Assembly: GCF_003664995.1 (NCBI RefSeq) | Contig: NZ_JFHL01000012.1 | Span: 1-51,640, forward strand | Source of the DNA: Mesotoga sp. BH458_6_3_2_1 | GTDB taxonomy: Bacteria; Thermotogota; Thermotogae; Petrotogales; Kosmotogaceae | DNA length: 51,640 bases | Reading direction: 5' to 3' | Shown here: positions 16,292 through 25,216 of the stretch, one piece after another | How the letters are laid out: each line of letters starts with the position of its first letter | Position numbering within the stretch: position 1 is the stretch's first letter | Position numbers and translations under genes: made by a program | Notes under the pieces: model-generated | Told to the model about the DNA's origin: nothing | Database searches by the model: none | What the model saw: only the letters and a program-made list of their open reading frames with translations

Positions 16292-17365
16292 CTAGTTCAA
16301 ATAAGCTTCGAAGCCGTTTTCCATCAGGTCTGAGTACGTCGGAACATCTGTGTAGGTGAGCTCCGTGCCCATGAACATGTTGTAACCGTTGATCAGCGCT
16401 TCGACTGTAGCCAGATGCAGGCCGACCCGGTGTTTGAGAGGATACTTCTCATCGTAGAGCACATCGGCGTTTTCTCGCCACGTGTAATCGAAACCGGGAT
16501 TAGGAGATTCAACAAGGAATGAAATACTTTCTGTGGCGTCTCCGATTTCTCTATGGCTAAGGCCCTTGAATCGTATATCGGACTCTTCGAGGTTCAACGA
16601 GACCCCGTAGTTGAATTCTATTTCCATCGTGGCGTATGCGCCAATCTCGAGCCCGCGCTGGTGACAGACAAGCATGTATGCCAGTCTGCCTCCCTGAACC
16701 TTATTTCCGTCAACAATGCTGTAGTTGTCTGGAGTATCGCTCTCATGCATGTCGAGGTTGAAATCGACCTTCTCGGTTCTTATCAGTTCAATTATTGCGA
16801 AGGCCAGCTTTTCGGTGGGGGTTCCGTCGGGTCGACCGGGGAAGTTTCTATTTAGATTTCTCGACTCATACCCCGGAAGTTCCTGTCCCGATTGATAATG
16901 GATGTAGACATCTGGATCGGGAACACCCTGATCTTCGATGTCGGTGTTTCTATCTCCATATACAAGGAAACGAGGCCCCGTCTTCGATTCGATTTGCAGG
17001 AAGTGGTCCGGCTGGTTTGGGTAGAATACGGTTCCTATCGAAGCCGCGCTGCTGTTGCCAAAAGGCAGAACAATTATCCTGCCGCTCTTTACCAAAGCGG
17101 TTTCAATGAATATTGTCGCAGCTACGGTTCCTGCGATTTCCATTGGATGAGTACCACCCATAAGCAGAAAAGTAGGCCCGGGCACTCCGCTGTCCATGTA
17201 GTAGACGGGAGTATCCATGTTCGTTCCCTTGAGAGGTTCGAAGTAATCCGAAAGCCATCCCGTGCTCGTTACGCCGTAACCTGCGCGAATATCAGGCCTG
17301 AAAAAATTTGCCATCGAAAATGACGCAACGAGAACCAGCATAAAGATGATAAGAATCTTTCTCAT
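16292..17365 (-). CDS. Exported M14-type zinc carboxypeptidase / deacylase-like protein
   Basis: 357 residues; ATG preceded by GGAGG. The signal peptide is MRKILIIFMLVLVASFSMA. The catalytic fold is indicated by the zinc ligands GGTHPMEIAG (His73, Glu76) and a second His in FNLDMHESD, with an Arg-rich substrate region ESRNLNRNFPGRP. This arrangement belongs to the succinylglutamate desuccinylase/aspartoacylase branch of the M14 superfamily, whose exported members are poorly characterised. A catalytic Glu is plausible in FLVESPNPGFDY. It is monocistronic and convergent with the prepilin operon. Substrate unknown. Confidence 0.82.
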   Translation of the reverse strand: MRKILIIFMLVLVASFSMANFFRPDIRAGYGVTSTGWLSDYFEPLKGTNMDTPVYYMDSGVPGPTFLLMGGTHPMEIAGTVAATIFIETALVKSGRIIVLPFGNSSAASIGTVFYPNQPDHFLQIESKTGPRFLVYGDRNTDIEDQGVPDPDVYIHYQSGQELPGYESRNLNRNFPGRPDGTPTEKLAFAIIELIRTEKVDFNLDMHESDTPDNYSIVDGNKVQGGRLAYMLVCHQRGLEIGAYATMEIEFNYGVSLNLEESDIRFKGLSHREIGDATESISFLVESPNPGFDYTWRENADVLYDEKYPLKHRVGLHLATVEALINGYNMFMGTELTYTDVPTYSDLMENGFEAYLN

Positions 17366-18045
17366 TTTCTATTACCTCCGATCGTTTGAAGAAAAGCAAG
17401 GGGCGCCAGGACTCTATCAGCTTGTACAATTACATTATCACGTTTTGAATTCTCAGTGTCAAGCCTTTTTACCTGTGGAATGTGCTCGAAAACGGTGATA
17501 TCAAACGTCCTCATCGTTTCGCAGATGTGCGTCTGAACCATGTAGATTAGAAGACTGGATGTTGATTCTCTTCTTTGGAGTTATAGACTGTCTGATTTAT
17601 TGACGCTGTCGAATTTCCTACTTATTCTGAAAACCGGCTTTCGCTTTCGATCTGCCCCGGCCCTGACTAACAGTAAGTATTGCTAAGGTAACTCTGACAT
17701 TCTTGAATTGAGCTGTTTTTTTGCTATGGTCTTGAAAAGAAAAAACCAAGGAGTAATTCGGGGAGTTCTTAAGAAGAGTCTTCTCACAAAGACTGCCTAT
17801 GGGTCCTTCTCATCAAAAAGCTGCAACTAACACCGAGAGTTAAGCTTGCTGTTGAAGTTTCTCCATCTGACCCATTCATGGAAAGCGTTCGAGAAGACAC
17901 AGCTTAACCGTTTTAGGATCTACCGAAAGCGCCCGGCATGGAAAGAAAAAGCCCGGCCGAGAAGCCGGGGGTTAATAGGTGATGTTCTCTTTGATTTCCA
18001 TCCGAAAAGTGATAACTGCCGGATACCTTTACAAAACGGGCGACT
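17366..18045. other. 0.7 kb intergenic with aroA terminator
   Basis: Apart from the minus-strand terminator at 17945-17970, no gene or repeat is evident. Short open frames (e.g. 17846-18091 +) lack ribosome sites. The promoter of the M14 gene (start 17365) must lie at the low end, but no clear boxes were identified. Confidence 0.4.
17945..17970 (-). terminator. Rho-independent terminator of tct-aroA operon
   Basis: On the minus strand: CCCGGC, loop TTCTCG, GCCGGG, then CTTTTTC. It lies about 75 bp beyond the aroA stop. Confidence 0.85.
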
Positions 18046-19335
18046 CTATTCAGTCTCGAATCCAGCTCCAACGCCGTTCATAAGTTCATAGAAGCCCGGG
18101 AAGGAGACCGAGACGCATTCGGCGTTGCCGATCTCCGCAACCCCGTCCGAGAAGAGCCCGGCGACTGCGAGGGACATAGCCACTCTGTGGTCGTCGTGGC
18201 TTTCGACCTTCGCTCCAGTTAGTTTCTTGCCGCCATGGATAGTCATTTCATGATCAGTATCCTCGATCGACGCTCCCATTTTCGAGAGCTCCCTCTTCAT
18301 TACCTCGACTCTGTCGGTTTCTTTCACTCTTATGCTTTCTATTCCGGTCAATACGGTATCTCCCTCTGCGAAGCAGGCGGCAACTGAGAGAATGGGCAGA
18401 GCATCGGGAATGTCGGAACAGTCTATGGTGATTCCCCTGAGTCTGTTTCCCCCCCTGGCCTTTAGAGAGTTAGTAGCCCCGTCGAGAGTTACGTCTCCAC
18501 CCATCTCCTTCAGGATATCTACGATTACAGAGTCTCCCTGGCTTCCGGACAGATCTAGATCCTCTATCACAATCTCGGAATCGGTAACCAGCGCCGCTAC
18601 GAGTGGGAATGCAACGGATTCCCAGTCGCTTGGTATTGAGGTTTCGACTGTTCTGTATTCCTGGGGGCCTTCCACTTCGAAGAAGCTGTAGTTCTTCTCG
18701 TCGTATTCGATTTTTATTCCGTGTTCGGTCATCCAGTCCACAGTCATTTGGAGATAAGGTCTCTCTATGGCTTTTTGGACTTCGATTCTTGTTTTGCCAT
18801 TTATTCTCGCGGAGGCCAGAAGCATCCCGGAAATGTATTGGGACATCTTTCCGCCAAAGACGATCGTGCCGGCCTTCATTGGGCCTTTTATTATTACAGG
18901 AGCTGCATTGCTGTTTATCCTCGTGGTGACGGCGAAGGCTCCCAGATCTCTCATCGCCTCCAACAGCTTTCCCACGGGCCTCCTACGTATCTGGTAATCA
19001 CCCGTCAAAACGACGTAATCGTTCAGAGTTCCGGAGATCGCCGTGGCGAAGTAATAGGTCGTCCCGGAATTGCCGCAGTCGATCACATCGTCGGGAACTT
19101 TCAAACCATCCTGAGAGCTCTGGATCGTCCACACTCCCTTTTCGATCTTCACATCCGATCCAAAAGCCCTTGCTGCTCTTGTCGCCGAAAGGCAGTCTTC
19201 ACTGGGAAGAGGGTTCTTTATGGTTGAGAGCCCGTTTGCCATTGTGGCGATGAGGACCGCTCTTATTGTGTGGCTCTTTGAACCGGGTACGGAGAGCCTC
19301 CCTGAGAGGTTATGCCTGGAAGCAAAGGCTATCAT
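18046..19335 (-). CDS. aroA: Divergent EPSP synthase-like enolpyruvyl transferase
   Basis: The start ATG 19335 has GGAGG 7 bp upstream; ATG 19341 is too close to that site. About 429 residues. EPSP synthase landmarks are present: PGSKSHTIRA (Lys and Arg of the PEP/shikimate site), DCGNSGTT, IRRRPVGKL, ERPYLQMT, DIPDALPILSVAA (catalytic Asp), IRVKETDR (Glu, Arg) and DDHRVAMSLAVAG. Two sites deviate: NSGTT is followed by YYF instead of the usual M/I-R-L, and the phosphate-binding S-S/A-Q motif reads MSQ. The gene sits 2 bp after tctA in a solute-transporter operon rather than with other aro genes, so it may act on a different substrate (inference). The ordinary shikimate step remains possible. 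Confidence 0.8.
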   Translation of the reverse strand: MIAFASRHNLSGRLSVPGSKSHTIRAVLIATMANGLSTIKNPLPSEDCLSATRAARAFGSDVKIEKGVWTIQSSQDGLKVPDDVIDCGNSGTTYYFATAISGTLNDYVVLTGDYQIRRRPVGKLLEAMRDLGAFAVTTRINSNAAPVIIKGPMKAGTIVFGGKMSQYISGMLLASARINGKTRIEVQKAIERPYLQMTVDWMTEHGIKIEYDEKNYSFFEVEGPQEYRTVETSIPSDWESVAFPLVAALVTDSEIVIEDLDLSGSQGDSVIVDILKEMGGDVTLDGATNSLKARGGNRLRGITIDCSDIPDALPILSVAACFAEGDTVLTGIESIRVKETDRVEVMKRELSKMGASIEDTDHEMTIHGGKKLTGAKVESHDDHRVAMSLAVAGLFSDGVAEIGNAECVSVSFPGFYELMNGVGAGFETE

Positions 19336-19337
19336 TT

Positions 19338-20849
19338 TCATTCCTCCTGTCCTTTGCCAGACCTTCTGGAGAAAAGCTTCCTCAATCCGGTCTTGACAAA
19401 CTTGAAATTTGAAAACAGCGATATTAGTATGAAGGCTATCAGTATGAGACTGATCGGTCTGGAGATCATGGAGATAATCAGATTATCACCGGCTGAGGCC
19501 AGTGAAACCGCTCTTCTAAAATTGGAATCCATCAGCGATCCCAGCACTATACCGAGCACCATGGGAGCCACCGAGTATCCCTTCCTTCTCATAACGAATC
19601 CAATCAGACCAAAGATGGCCATAATTAGAACATCGAAAACACTTGAATTTATCGCATAAGCACCGATTATACACAAGATTGCAACCACTGGAAGCAGGAT
19701 CTTCTTCGGAATCAGCACCATTCTTGCCATTAGAGGTGCCACACCGATTCCGAGAGCAATTATCGATAGAGATCCAATTATTCCAGCAGCCAGTATTACG
19801 TAGAAGAGGTCAGGAGTCTGCGTGAAAAGCAGGGGTCCGGGCCTCAAACCATGAACGTACATTGCAGACAAGAGAACGGCGGTAACCGCATCTCCAGGGA
19901 CGGCAAGTGTCAGCATAGGTATGAGTGCTCCACCTATACAGGCGTTGTTTGCAGACTCACTGGCAACTATCCCTTCGATTGCCCCCTCGCCAAACGGAAC
20001 TTCAGGTTTTCTGACCGTCTTTTTCGCCTGATCATAAGCGATAAGAGCGGCAACGGGGCCGCCCGTTCCTGGTAATGCACCTATAAATGTTCCAATCAAA
20101 GACGCTTGAATCGAAAGTGGAATGTGCCTCGTCAGCTCTCTGAAACTAACTTTCTCCTTTCCCAGTTTTCCGGCTATCGGTTCGAGTGAGCGCTGCCCTA
20201 TCTGAATCAGGATCTCCGAGAAGCCAAAGAGTCCAATCAGTGCAGCTATTAGAGAGATACCTGCCTGAAGCCTCATCGAGCCGAATGTGAATCTAGGTGT
20301 ACCCATAATCGGATCGATTCCGATCAAGCTTATGATGACTCCCAAGGCCGCACTGATCAATCCTTTGAGGAAGTTCTTTGAAGTCAAGGATCCGACAGTT
20401 GTAAGGCCGAACAGAGCAAGTAGGAAGTAATCCATGGGCGAGAACTGTAGGGCTATCTTTGTAACTGGTTTTGCGAGCAAGGCTAGCATGATCAGACCGA
20501 ACATTGTCCCAAAAAACGAGTAGAAAGTGGCTACCCGCAAAGCCTTTTTTGCTTGCCCCTTCATGGTCATGGGAAAGCCATCAAGAGTAGTTGCGACAGA
20601 ACCGGGAGCACCGGGGATGTTGATCAGTATGGCCGATATCGCCCCGGAGAAGACTCCGACGACATACACTCCCATCATGAGGGCCATCGCATCGTTGACA
20701 GCCCATGTAAAAGTTACCGAAACCAGAATTGCGGTGGCCATTGTGACGGAAAGCCCCGGCATTGCTCCAACGATAAGCCCGGCAAAGGCACCAACAAATA
20801 CCAGGAAAATGAACCTGAGATCTATCGCAGCAAGTATCTGTTCAATCAT
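19338..20849 (-). CDS. tctA: Tripartite tricarboxylate transporter permease TctA
   Basis: 503 residues from ATG 20849 (AAGGTGAT upstream; GTG 20855 is an alternative). The large membrane subunit of the TTT family. Characteristic blocks are GLIVGAMPGLSVTMATAILVS, INIPGAPGSVATTLDG, SFFGTMFGLIMLALLA, FIGALPGTGGPVAALIAYDQAKK and ACIGGALIPMLTLAVPGDAVTAVLL, within about 11-12 membrane segments. It works with the TctB small subunit and the periplasmic TctC binding protein encoded upstream to take up a carboxylate using an ion gradient. Citrate is the classic substrate, but the family is broad. Confidence 0.93.
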   Translation of the reverse strand: MIEQILAAIDLRFIFLVFVGAFAGLIVGAMPGLSVTMATAILVSVTFTWAVNDAMALMMGVYVVGVFSGAISAILINIPGAPGSVATTLDGFPMTMKGQAKKALRVATFYSFFGTMFGLIMLALLAKPVTKIALQFSPMDYFLLALFGLTTVGSLTSKNFLKGLISAALGVIISLIGIDPIMGTPRFTFGSMRLQAGISLIAALIGLFGFSEILIQIGQRSLEPIAGKLGKEKVSFRELTRHIPLSIQASLIGTFIGALPGTGGPVAALIAYDQAKKTVRKPEVPFGEGAIEGIVASESANNACIGGALIPMLTLAVPGDAVTAVLLSAMYVHGLRPGPLLFTQTPDLFYVILAAGIIGSLSIIALGIGVAPLMARMVLIPKKILLPVVAILCIIGAYAINSSVFDVLIMAIFGLIGFVMRRKGYSVAPMVLGIVLGSLMDSNFRRAVSLASAGDNLIISMISRPISLILIAFILISLFSNFKFVKTGLRKLFSRRSGKGQEE

Positions 20850-20864
20850 ATGCACATCACCTTC

Positions 20865-21317
20865 TCAAGGCAGGTAGACACTCAGTAGAACACCGAAGGC
20901 GTAATATAGACTAAGAGTAGTCCCCACAGAGATTATCCCTAGCAGCCACCAACGCTTTTCTCCAAGGAGGAGCAGCATAAGGGCCAGGTAAGGAATTGAA
21001 ATAGCAATGAAGCCAATCATCGGAAGAAGCCAGACATATATGAACGTCAGTGCCATTGAAATCGTTATCCTAAGCCAATCAACCTTATCAAAACCACCCG
21101 ATTTGAAACTCTTGCTTCTTACCGCCTGGAATATCAGAGATATCGCAAGCACAAGAAGTATTACTCCCATGATCAATGGGAAGAGACCGGGCGCAAGCGA
21201 CCAGGAACCGTAAGGGTTCATTCCCGCCGATACTACAATTATGAAGACGGCGATTACTGCAAAGAAAGCCCCCTCGAGTATCTGAAAATTTAGACTACCG
21301 CTCGTTTTCTCTTTCAT
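20865..21317 (-). CDS. tctB: TctB small membrane subunit
   Basis: 150 residues; ATG 21317 chosen because GGAGG lies 5 bp upstream (ATG 21329 overlaps that site). Four membrane segments are seen (GAFFAVIAVFIIVVSAGM, LFPLIMGVILLVLAISLIF, ITISMALTFIYVWLLPMIGFIAISIPYLALMLLLL, WWLLGIISVGTTLSLYYAFGVLLSVYLP), as expected for the ~150-residue TctB family. It lies 15 bp before tctA and downstream of a strong hairpin that separates it from tctC. Confidence 0.88.
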   Translation of the reverse strand: MKEKTSGSLNFQILEGAFFAVIAVFIIVVSAGMNPYGSWSLAPGLFPLIMGVILLVLAISLIFQAVRSKSFKSGGFDKVDWLRITISMALTFIYVWLLPMIGFIAISIPYLALMLLLLGEKRWWLLGIISVGTTLSLYYAFGVLLSVYLP

Positions 21318-21330
21318 AGTAACCTCCAAA

Positions 21331-21355
21331 GACGGTAGACACGAGGTCTACCGTC
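21331..21355 (-). promoter_or_regulatory. Intercistronic hairpin between tctC and tctB
   Basis: A perfect 10-bp stem, GACGGTAGAC / GTCTACCGTC, with a 5-nt loop is followed on the minus strand by only TTT and then the tctB ribosome site. Such a hairpin could protect the upstream tctC mRNA end and/or attenuate, giving more binding protein than membrane subunits (inference). Confidence 0.65.
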
Positions 21356-21365
21356 GATAGATAGA

Positions 21366-22355
21366 TTAGAATCTTTCTATTCCGAAGTCTGCAGGACTAT
21401 TGGGAGCTACACCGGCGTCATATAGAAGCCACGTGACGATCGAGGTCCAGCGATTCCAGTATTCGATTACTGCATCGCCCTGAACGTCATGCATTCTGGT
21501 GTAGAAGCTCGCCTCGGTGAATTCGATCCATCCGGGATCCTGAACTGCCTTCTGCGCGGCTTCGAGAATAACCTGTTTGATCTCGGGCGGAGTTCCTTCC
21601 TTTACGAGAATGCAGTTCGGGAATGTCAAAGGCAGGTAGCGCGCCATTTCGGGAATTGCGTCCGCTATTGGAGGAACATCTGGAATGGCAGGAGATCTCT
21701 CGCCCTTTGTGTAGACTGCAAGGGCTCTCAGATCACCGGTTTTCAAGTAATCTAGAACCGTACCGATGTTTCCAAAGGTGAAATCAACCTGACCGCTTAT
21801 TGTTGCGAGCATCGAGGGACTTCCTCCACCAAATGGTGTCATCGACACATCAAGACCTACCTCTTTCAGAAGTAGTCCCTGTATATGACCGCTTGCACCG
21901 GGACCGGAGTAGGACATCTTGATCTTTCCGGGGTTCTCCTTGATTGCCGCGACAAGCTCATCCATGGTCTGGAACTGTGAATTTCCCGGTACAACAACCA
22001 CTTTCATGTCTTCAACATTCATGATGATGCCTTCAAAGTTGTCGAAACCCAGTTTCCCGGTACCCATAACCCTGAAGACTCCTGGAGTCTCGGCAGACAA
22101 AAGAAGCGTATAGCCATCGGCAGGTTTCGAGTACACAAAGTCCGTTCCAATAGCTCCAGAGGCGCCCGCCTGGTTCAGTACAATCACCGAAACACCAAGC
22201 TGCTTTTCAAGATAAGGTGCCAATGCCCTTCCCACTCTGTCGGTAATACCGCCGGCCGCCCACGGGATAACTAAAGTAACGGCTCTTGTTGGATATGATG
22301 CAAGAATCGAGACTGCAATAACAAGAACTAGCGAAAACAGAAGAACTTTCTTCAC
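21366..22355 (-). CDS. tctC: TctC/Bug-family periplasmic solute-binding protein
   Basis: 329 residues from GTG 22355 (GGAGG 9 bp upstream) or 331 from ATG 22361 (3 bp). Signal peptide KKVLLFSLVLVIAVSILA. The family signature follows: YPTRAVTLVIPWAAGGITDRVGRALAPYLEKQLG, VLNQAGASGAIGTDFV, YSGPGASGHIQGLL, GGGSPSMLATISGQVDFTFGN and KEGTPPEIKQVILEAAQKA. It captures an organic acid outside the membrane for TctAB. It is first in the tctCBA-aroA operon, the usual position for the binding protein. A TATAAT-like -10 lies on the minus strand at 22408-22413, without a good -35. Confidence 0.9.
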   Translation of the reverse strand: MKKVLLFSLVLVIAVSILASYPTRAVTLVIPWAAGGITDRVGRALAPYLEKQLGVSVIVLNQAGASGAIGTDFVYSKPADGYTLLLSAETPGVFRVMGTGKLGFDNFEGIIMNVEDMKVVVVPGNSQFQTMDELVAAIKENPGKIKMSYSGPGASGHIQGLLLKEVGLDVSMTPFGGGSPSMLATISGQVDFTFGNIGTVLDYLKTGDLRALAVYTKGERSPAIPDVPPIADAIPEMARYLPLTFPNCILVKEGTPPEIKQVILEAAQKAVQDPGWIEFTEASFYTRMHDVQGDAVIEYWNRWTSIVTWLLYDAGVAPNSPADFGIERF

Positions 22356-22385
22356 TACCATCCACCTCCTCGGAATCGGAAAACG

Positions 22386-22430
22386 TTTGCCATTTGAGAA
22401 TATATAGATTATACTTTATTGCATGGCAAA
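22386..22430. promoter_or_regulatory. Inverted repeat around tctC promoter region
   Basis: TTTGCCAT (22386-22393) and ATGGCAAA (22423-22430) form 8-bp half-sites 29 bp apart, flanking the minus-strand TATAAT. It is a possible operator; the spacing is unusual. Confidence 0.3.
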
Positions 22431-22454
22431 ATTCGAAATTCAAATATCTCACAA

Positions 22455-22484
22455 TTGATTATTCCCTAACTCTTAATGTATAAT
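22455..22484 (+). promoter_or_regulatory. Sigma-70-type promoter of MFS gene
   Basis: TTGATT (22455-22460), 18-bp spacer, TATAAT (22479-22484). It would give a leader of about 150 nt before the MFS ATG at 22644. Confidence 0.6.
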
Positions 22485-22643
22485 GTTTACAAGCAAGAAG
22501 GAAGAAACTGCTTTTTTCCTCAAAGAAGAGATTCTCAATCTTTTCTCCGGGATCGGGCGGCATTAATGACAACGGTTTGAGAGAAGTCAGATGGTTTTTT
22601 GCAGTTTTAGGAAAAGGTTTTCCAGATTTTTGGAGGCAGAATT

Positions 22644-23924
22644 ATGAACAAAAACGAATCTGTTTTATCGACCTCTGGCAGCAAACTTTCGATATACGCT
22701 CTGCTTGTATCGGCGTATTTCTTTTCTTACTTCTTTAGAGTCTCGGCCTCTGTGAGCCTTCCAATAGTCTCGGCGGAATGGGGAATGAGCGCTTCCCTTG
22801 TGGGCTTCATATCCAGTCTGTATTTCTATGCGTATGCCTTCATGCAGCCCATCAGCGGAGCGCTGAACGACAGATTTGGCCCACTAAGAATTGTCTCCTT
22901 CGGTATGCTTACATCTGGAATTGGAGCTCTTCTCTTTGGCTTTGCCGCGAATCCTGTGTTGCTCGGCACGGGCAGGTTACTGACTGGACTGGGCCTCGCG
23001 CCGATGCTCTCCGGAGTTCTCGTCTTTCAGTCGCACTCATTTCACAGGGACAAGTACTCTTTTTTCTCCGGCATAACCTATACTCTCGGAAATTTCGGAG
23101 CGGTGATTTCCGTTGCCCCGCTCGCCTTTGCTCTCGATCGTTTCGGAAGAAGAAACGTTTTCATATTGCTTGCAGTTCTTAACTTTGTTCTTGCGGCCTC
23201 GCTGATAATTCTGAGGAGAAGAGACCCCGTGACAACTGCAGGCAACACGACTGAGAGAAGCAGTTTCATTGACAACTTGAAGGATTCGTTCAGAAAGATC
23301 TTCAAGTCGCGACGACTGAAGTTGATGTTGATACTGTGGGGGACTTCTTTTGGCTCTTTGATGGCTTTGCAGGGACTCTGGGCCGTTACATGGTACCAGT
23401 CGGCGTACGGTGTTTCGTACGGAACGGCCAGTCTTTGGTCTACGCTGATAAGCATCGGGGTAATGGTAGGTAATTTCGCTGGGGCATATATAGCAAGACC
23501 AGCAAGGCTGAGGCTGACTGCAATTATCGTCTCATGTGTATCTTACGGAGCAGCGTGGATTGTATTCTGGTTGTCTATGAAGAGCCAGTTGCCAATTCCC
23601 GTGCCTGGGATCGTTGGATTTTTCCTAGGTTTCTGTGCAGGCGTCACCTACGACCATCTTACTGCCGGAGTGAACGATCTGGCTATGAAAGGGCGAGGAG
23701 GCTCGCTCTTTGGAGGAATGAATCTCTTCACTTTCATATCGGTGATCATATTTCAGTCTGGAACGGGATTTCTAGTTCAGCGTTTCTCATCATCCGGTGG
23801 AGCTGAAGCGCAAATAAGGGCATTCAATTCGACTTTTGGGATAGTGACATTGCTGGTTATAATAAGTCTAGTAGCGCTACCTTTTCTGAAATCTTTTTCC
23901 GAGCAGAGAGGTGATGTACTGTAA
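22644..23924 (+). CDS. Major facilitator superfamily transporter
   Basis: 426 residues, ATG with GGAGG 7 bp upstream. About twelve membrane helices. MFS motif A is seen after helix 2 in GALNDRFGPLRIVSFG, and GRLLTGLGLAPMLSG, YTLGNFGAVISVAPLAFALDRFGRR resemble the nitrate/organophosphate/organic-anion type MFS groups. The central loop (TTERSSFIDNLKDSFRKIFKSRRLK) is basic and cytoplasmic. It is followed without a gap by a LacI regulator, which probably controls it. Substrate cannot be read. Confidence 0.9.
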   Translation: MNKNESVLSTSGSKLSIYALLVSAYFFSYFFRVSASVSLPIVSAEWGMSASLVGFISSLYFYAYAFMQPISGALNDRFGPLRIVSFGMLTSGIGALLFGFAANPVLLGTGRLLTGLGLAPMLSGVLVFQSHSFHRDKYSFFSGITYTLGNFGAVISVAPLAFALDRFGRRNVFILLAVLNFVLAASLIILRRRDPVTTAGNTTERSSFIDNLKDSFRKIFKSRRLKLMLILWGTSFGSLMALQGLWAVTWYQSAYGVSYGTASLWSTLISIGVMVGNFAGAYIARPARLRLTAIIVSCVSYGAAWIVFWLSMKSQLPIPVPGIVGFFLGFCAGVTYDHLTAGVNDLAMKGRGGSLFGGMNLFTFISVIIFQSGTGFLVQRFSSSGGAEAQIRAFNSTFGIVTLLVIISLVALPFLKSFSEQRGDVL

Positions 23925-24988
23925 AAAAGAGTGACAGGATTACGATAAAGCAGGTTGCTGATTACGCCGGTCTCTCGGCGGCAACGGTATCGAGGGTTAT
24001 CAACGGTTCGAGACCAGTGAGAGAGGATCTTCAAACCAGGGTTTGGGAGGCCGTAAAGAAGCTCAACTACAGGCCCAACGTTGCCGCAAGATTCATGAAA
24101 GGCCAGACGACCAACACGATAGGAATGCTCGTGCCGGATGTTTCACACCCCTTTTTCAGTGCTATGATTGCCGGGGCGATCTTGAAGGCCCAGGAAATAG
24201 AGCACGTGATAATCATTTCGACTGCCGATGGAAAGAGAGAGATCGAAAAGGCTGCGATAGACAGCCTTGCAAGGACCGTCGTGGATGGCCTCATCTATTG
24301 TCCGGTCTCCACGGGAGACCCGCTTCCCGAAATAGAGAGTTTCAAAGATCTCCCGATAGTGGTTGTAGGAAGAAGAAATGTCTTTGAATCGAAGCCCCAC
24401 GTCTATACCGACAACGTGAAAGGTGGCTATCTTGCCACTCGTTACCTCTTGAGACTCGACAGAAAGAGAGTAGGATTTCTCGCTGGCTTCTGGTCAACCC
24501 CCTGTACTGTAGACAATATAAGAGAAGTGGCTTCCAGCAAAGAGGCTGGCAAATACACTACCCTCGACAGATATACGGGATACAGGAGGGCGCTTGATGA
24601 AGAGGGCATAGAATACGATCCTTCTCTCGTAGTGTTGTGCGGATACAGTTACGAGGCAGGTTATGAAGCGGCAAGAGAGTTGCTGGAGAGAATGATCGAG
24701 GTCGATTCGGTCATCGCCGCGAACGACCTGGTTGCTGCCGGGGTGATAGCCTTCTTCACGGATCAGGGCGTGAATGTTCCCGATCAGATCTCGGTGGTAG
24801 GCTACGACAACAACCTGATTGCTCCTATAACGATTCCCACTCTCACATCTGTCGACCAGGATCCCAGAACCCTGGGGTCGGAATCGGTCGTTGCTCTATC
24901 GAAGATACTGTCCGGAAAGAAAGTCTCTGACACTATTATCGATGTCAAGCTTACGATAAGAAACTCCACAAGTGTAATGCATCACTGA
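23921..24988 (+). CDS. LacI-family regulator with non-canonical start
   Basis: The DNA-binding region reads KKSDRITIKQVADYAGLSAATVSRVINGSRPVRED followed by NYRPNVAARFMKGQTTNTIG, a complete LacI helix-turn-helix and hinge. The effector domain follows (IGMLVPDVSHPFFSAMIAG, VVDGLIYCPV, TDNVKGGYLATRYLL, VIAANDLVAAGVIAFF, ISVVGYDNNLIAPITIPTLTSVDQD). No ATG, GTG or TTG lies upstream of the HTH in this frame. Candidate initiators are GTA 23921 (GAGAGGTGAT at ideal distance, overlapping the MFS stop as GTAA) or ATT 23939. Alternatively, slippage on the A6 run 23923-23928 could join the frame to ATG 23914. GTG 24017 would lose the HTH. About 355 residues. Confidence 0.8.
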   Translation, partial: VKKSDRITIKQVADYAGLSAATVSRVINGSRPVREDLQTRVWEAVKKLNYRPNVAARFMKGQTTNTIGMLVPDVSHPFFSAMIAGAILKAQEIEHVIIISTADGKREIEKAAIDSLARTVVDGLIYCPVSTGDPLPEIESFKDLPIVVVGRRNVFESKPHVYTDNVKGGYLATRYLLRLDRKRVGFLAGFWSTPCTVDNIREVASSKEAGKYTTLDRYTGYRRALDEEGIEYDPSLVVLCGYSYEAGYEAARELLERMIEVDSVIAANDLVAAGVIAFFTDQGVNVPDQISVVGYDNNLIAPITIPTLTSVDQDPRTLGSESVVALSKILSGKKVSDTIIDVKLTIRNSTSVMHH

Positions 24989-25216
24989 TTTCTCATTTGA
25001 TCGAGTATCTTTCACGAAAAACTCTAGATCCCCTTGATAGATATGTCTGAAGAAGCCAAATAAACAAAGCCTTCTCACCAACGCATGGAACGCTTATTGC
25101 GCTTACCATTTACCCGCTCGCACTGTGCTCATCAAGTGAGTTAGCTGAGCTTCGAAAGACCCCGATGAGATCCAACTCATATAATTGTCAGTCAAAGCTG
25201 GAAAGAGGTGATTGAT

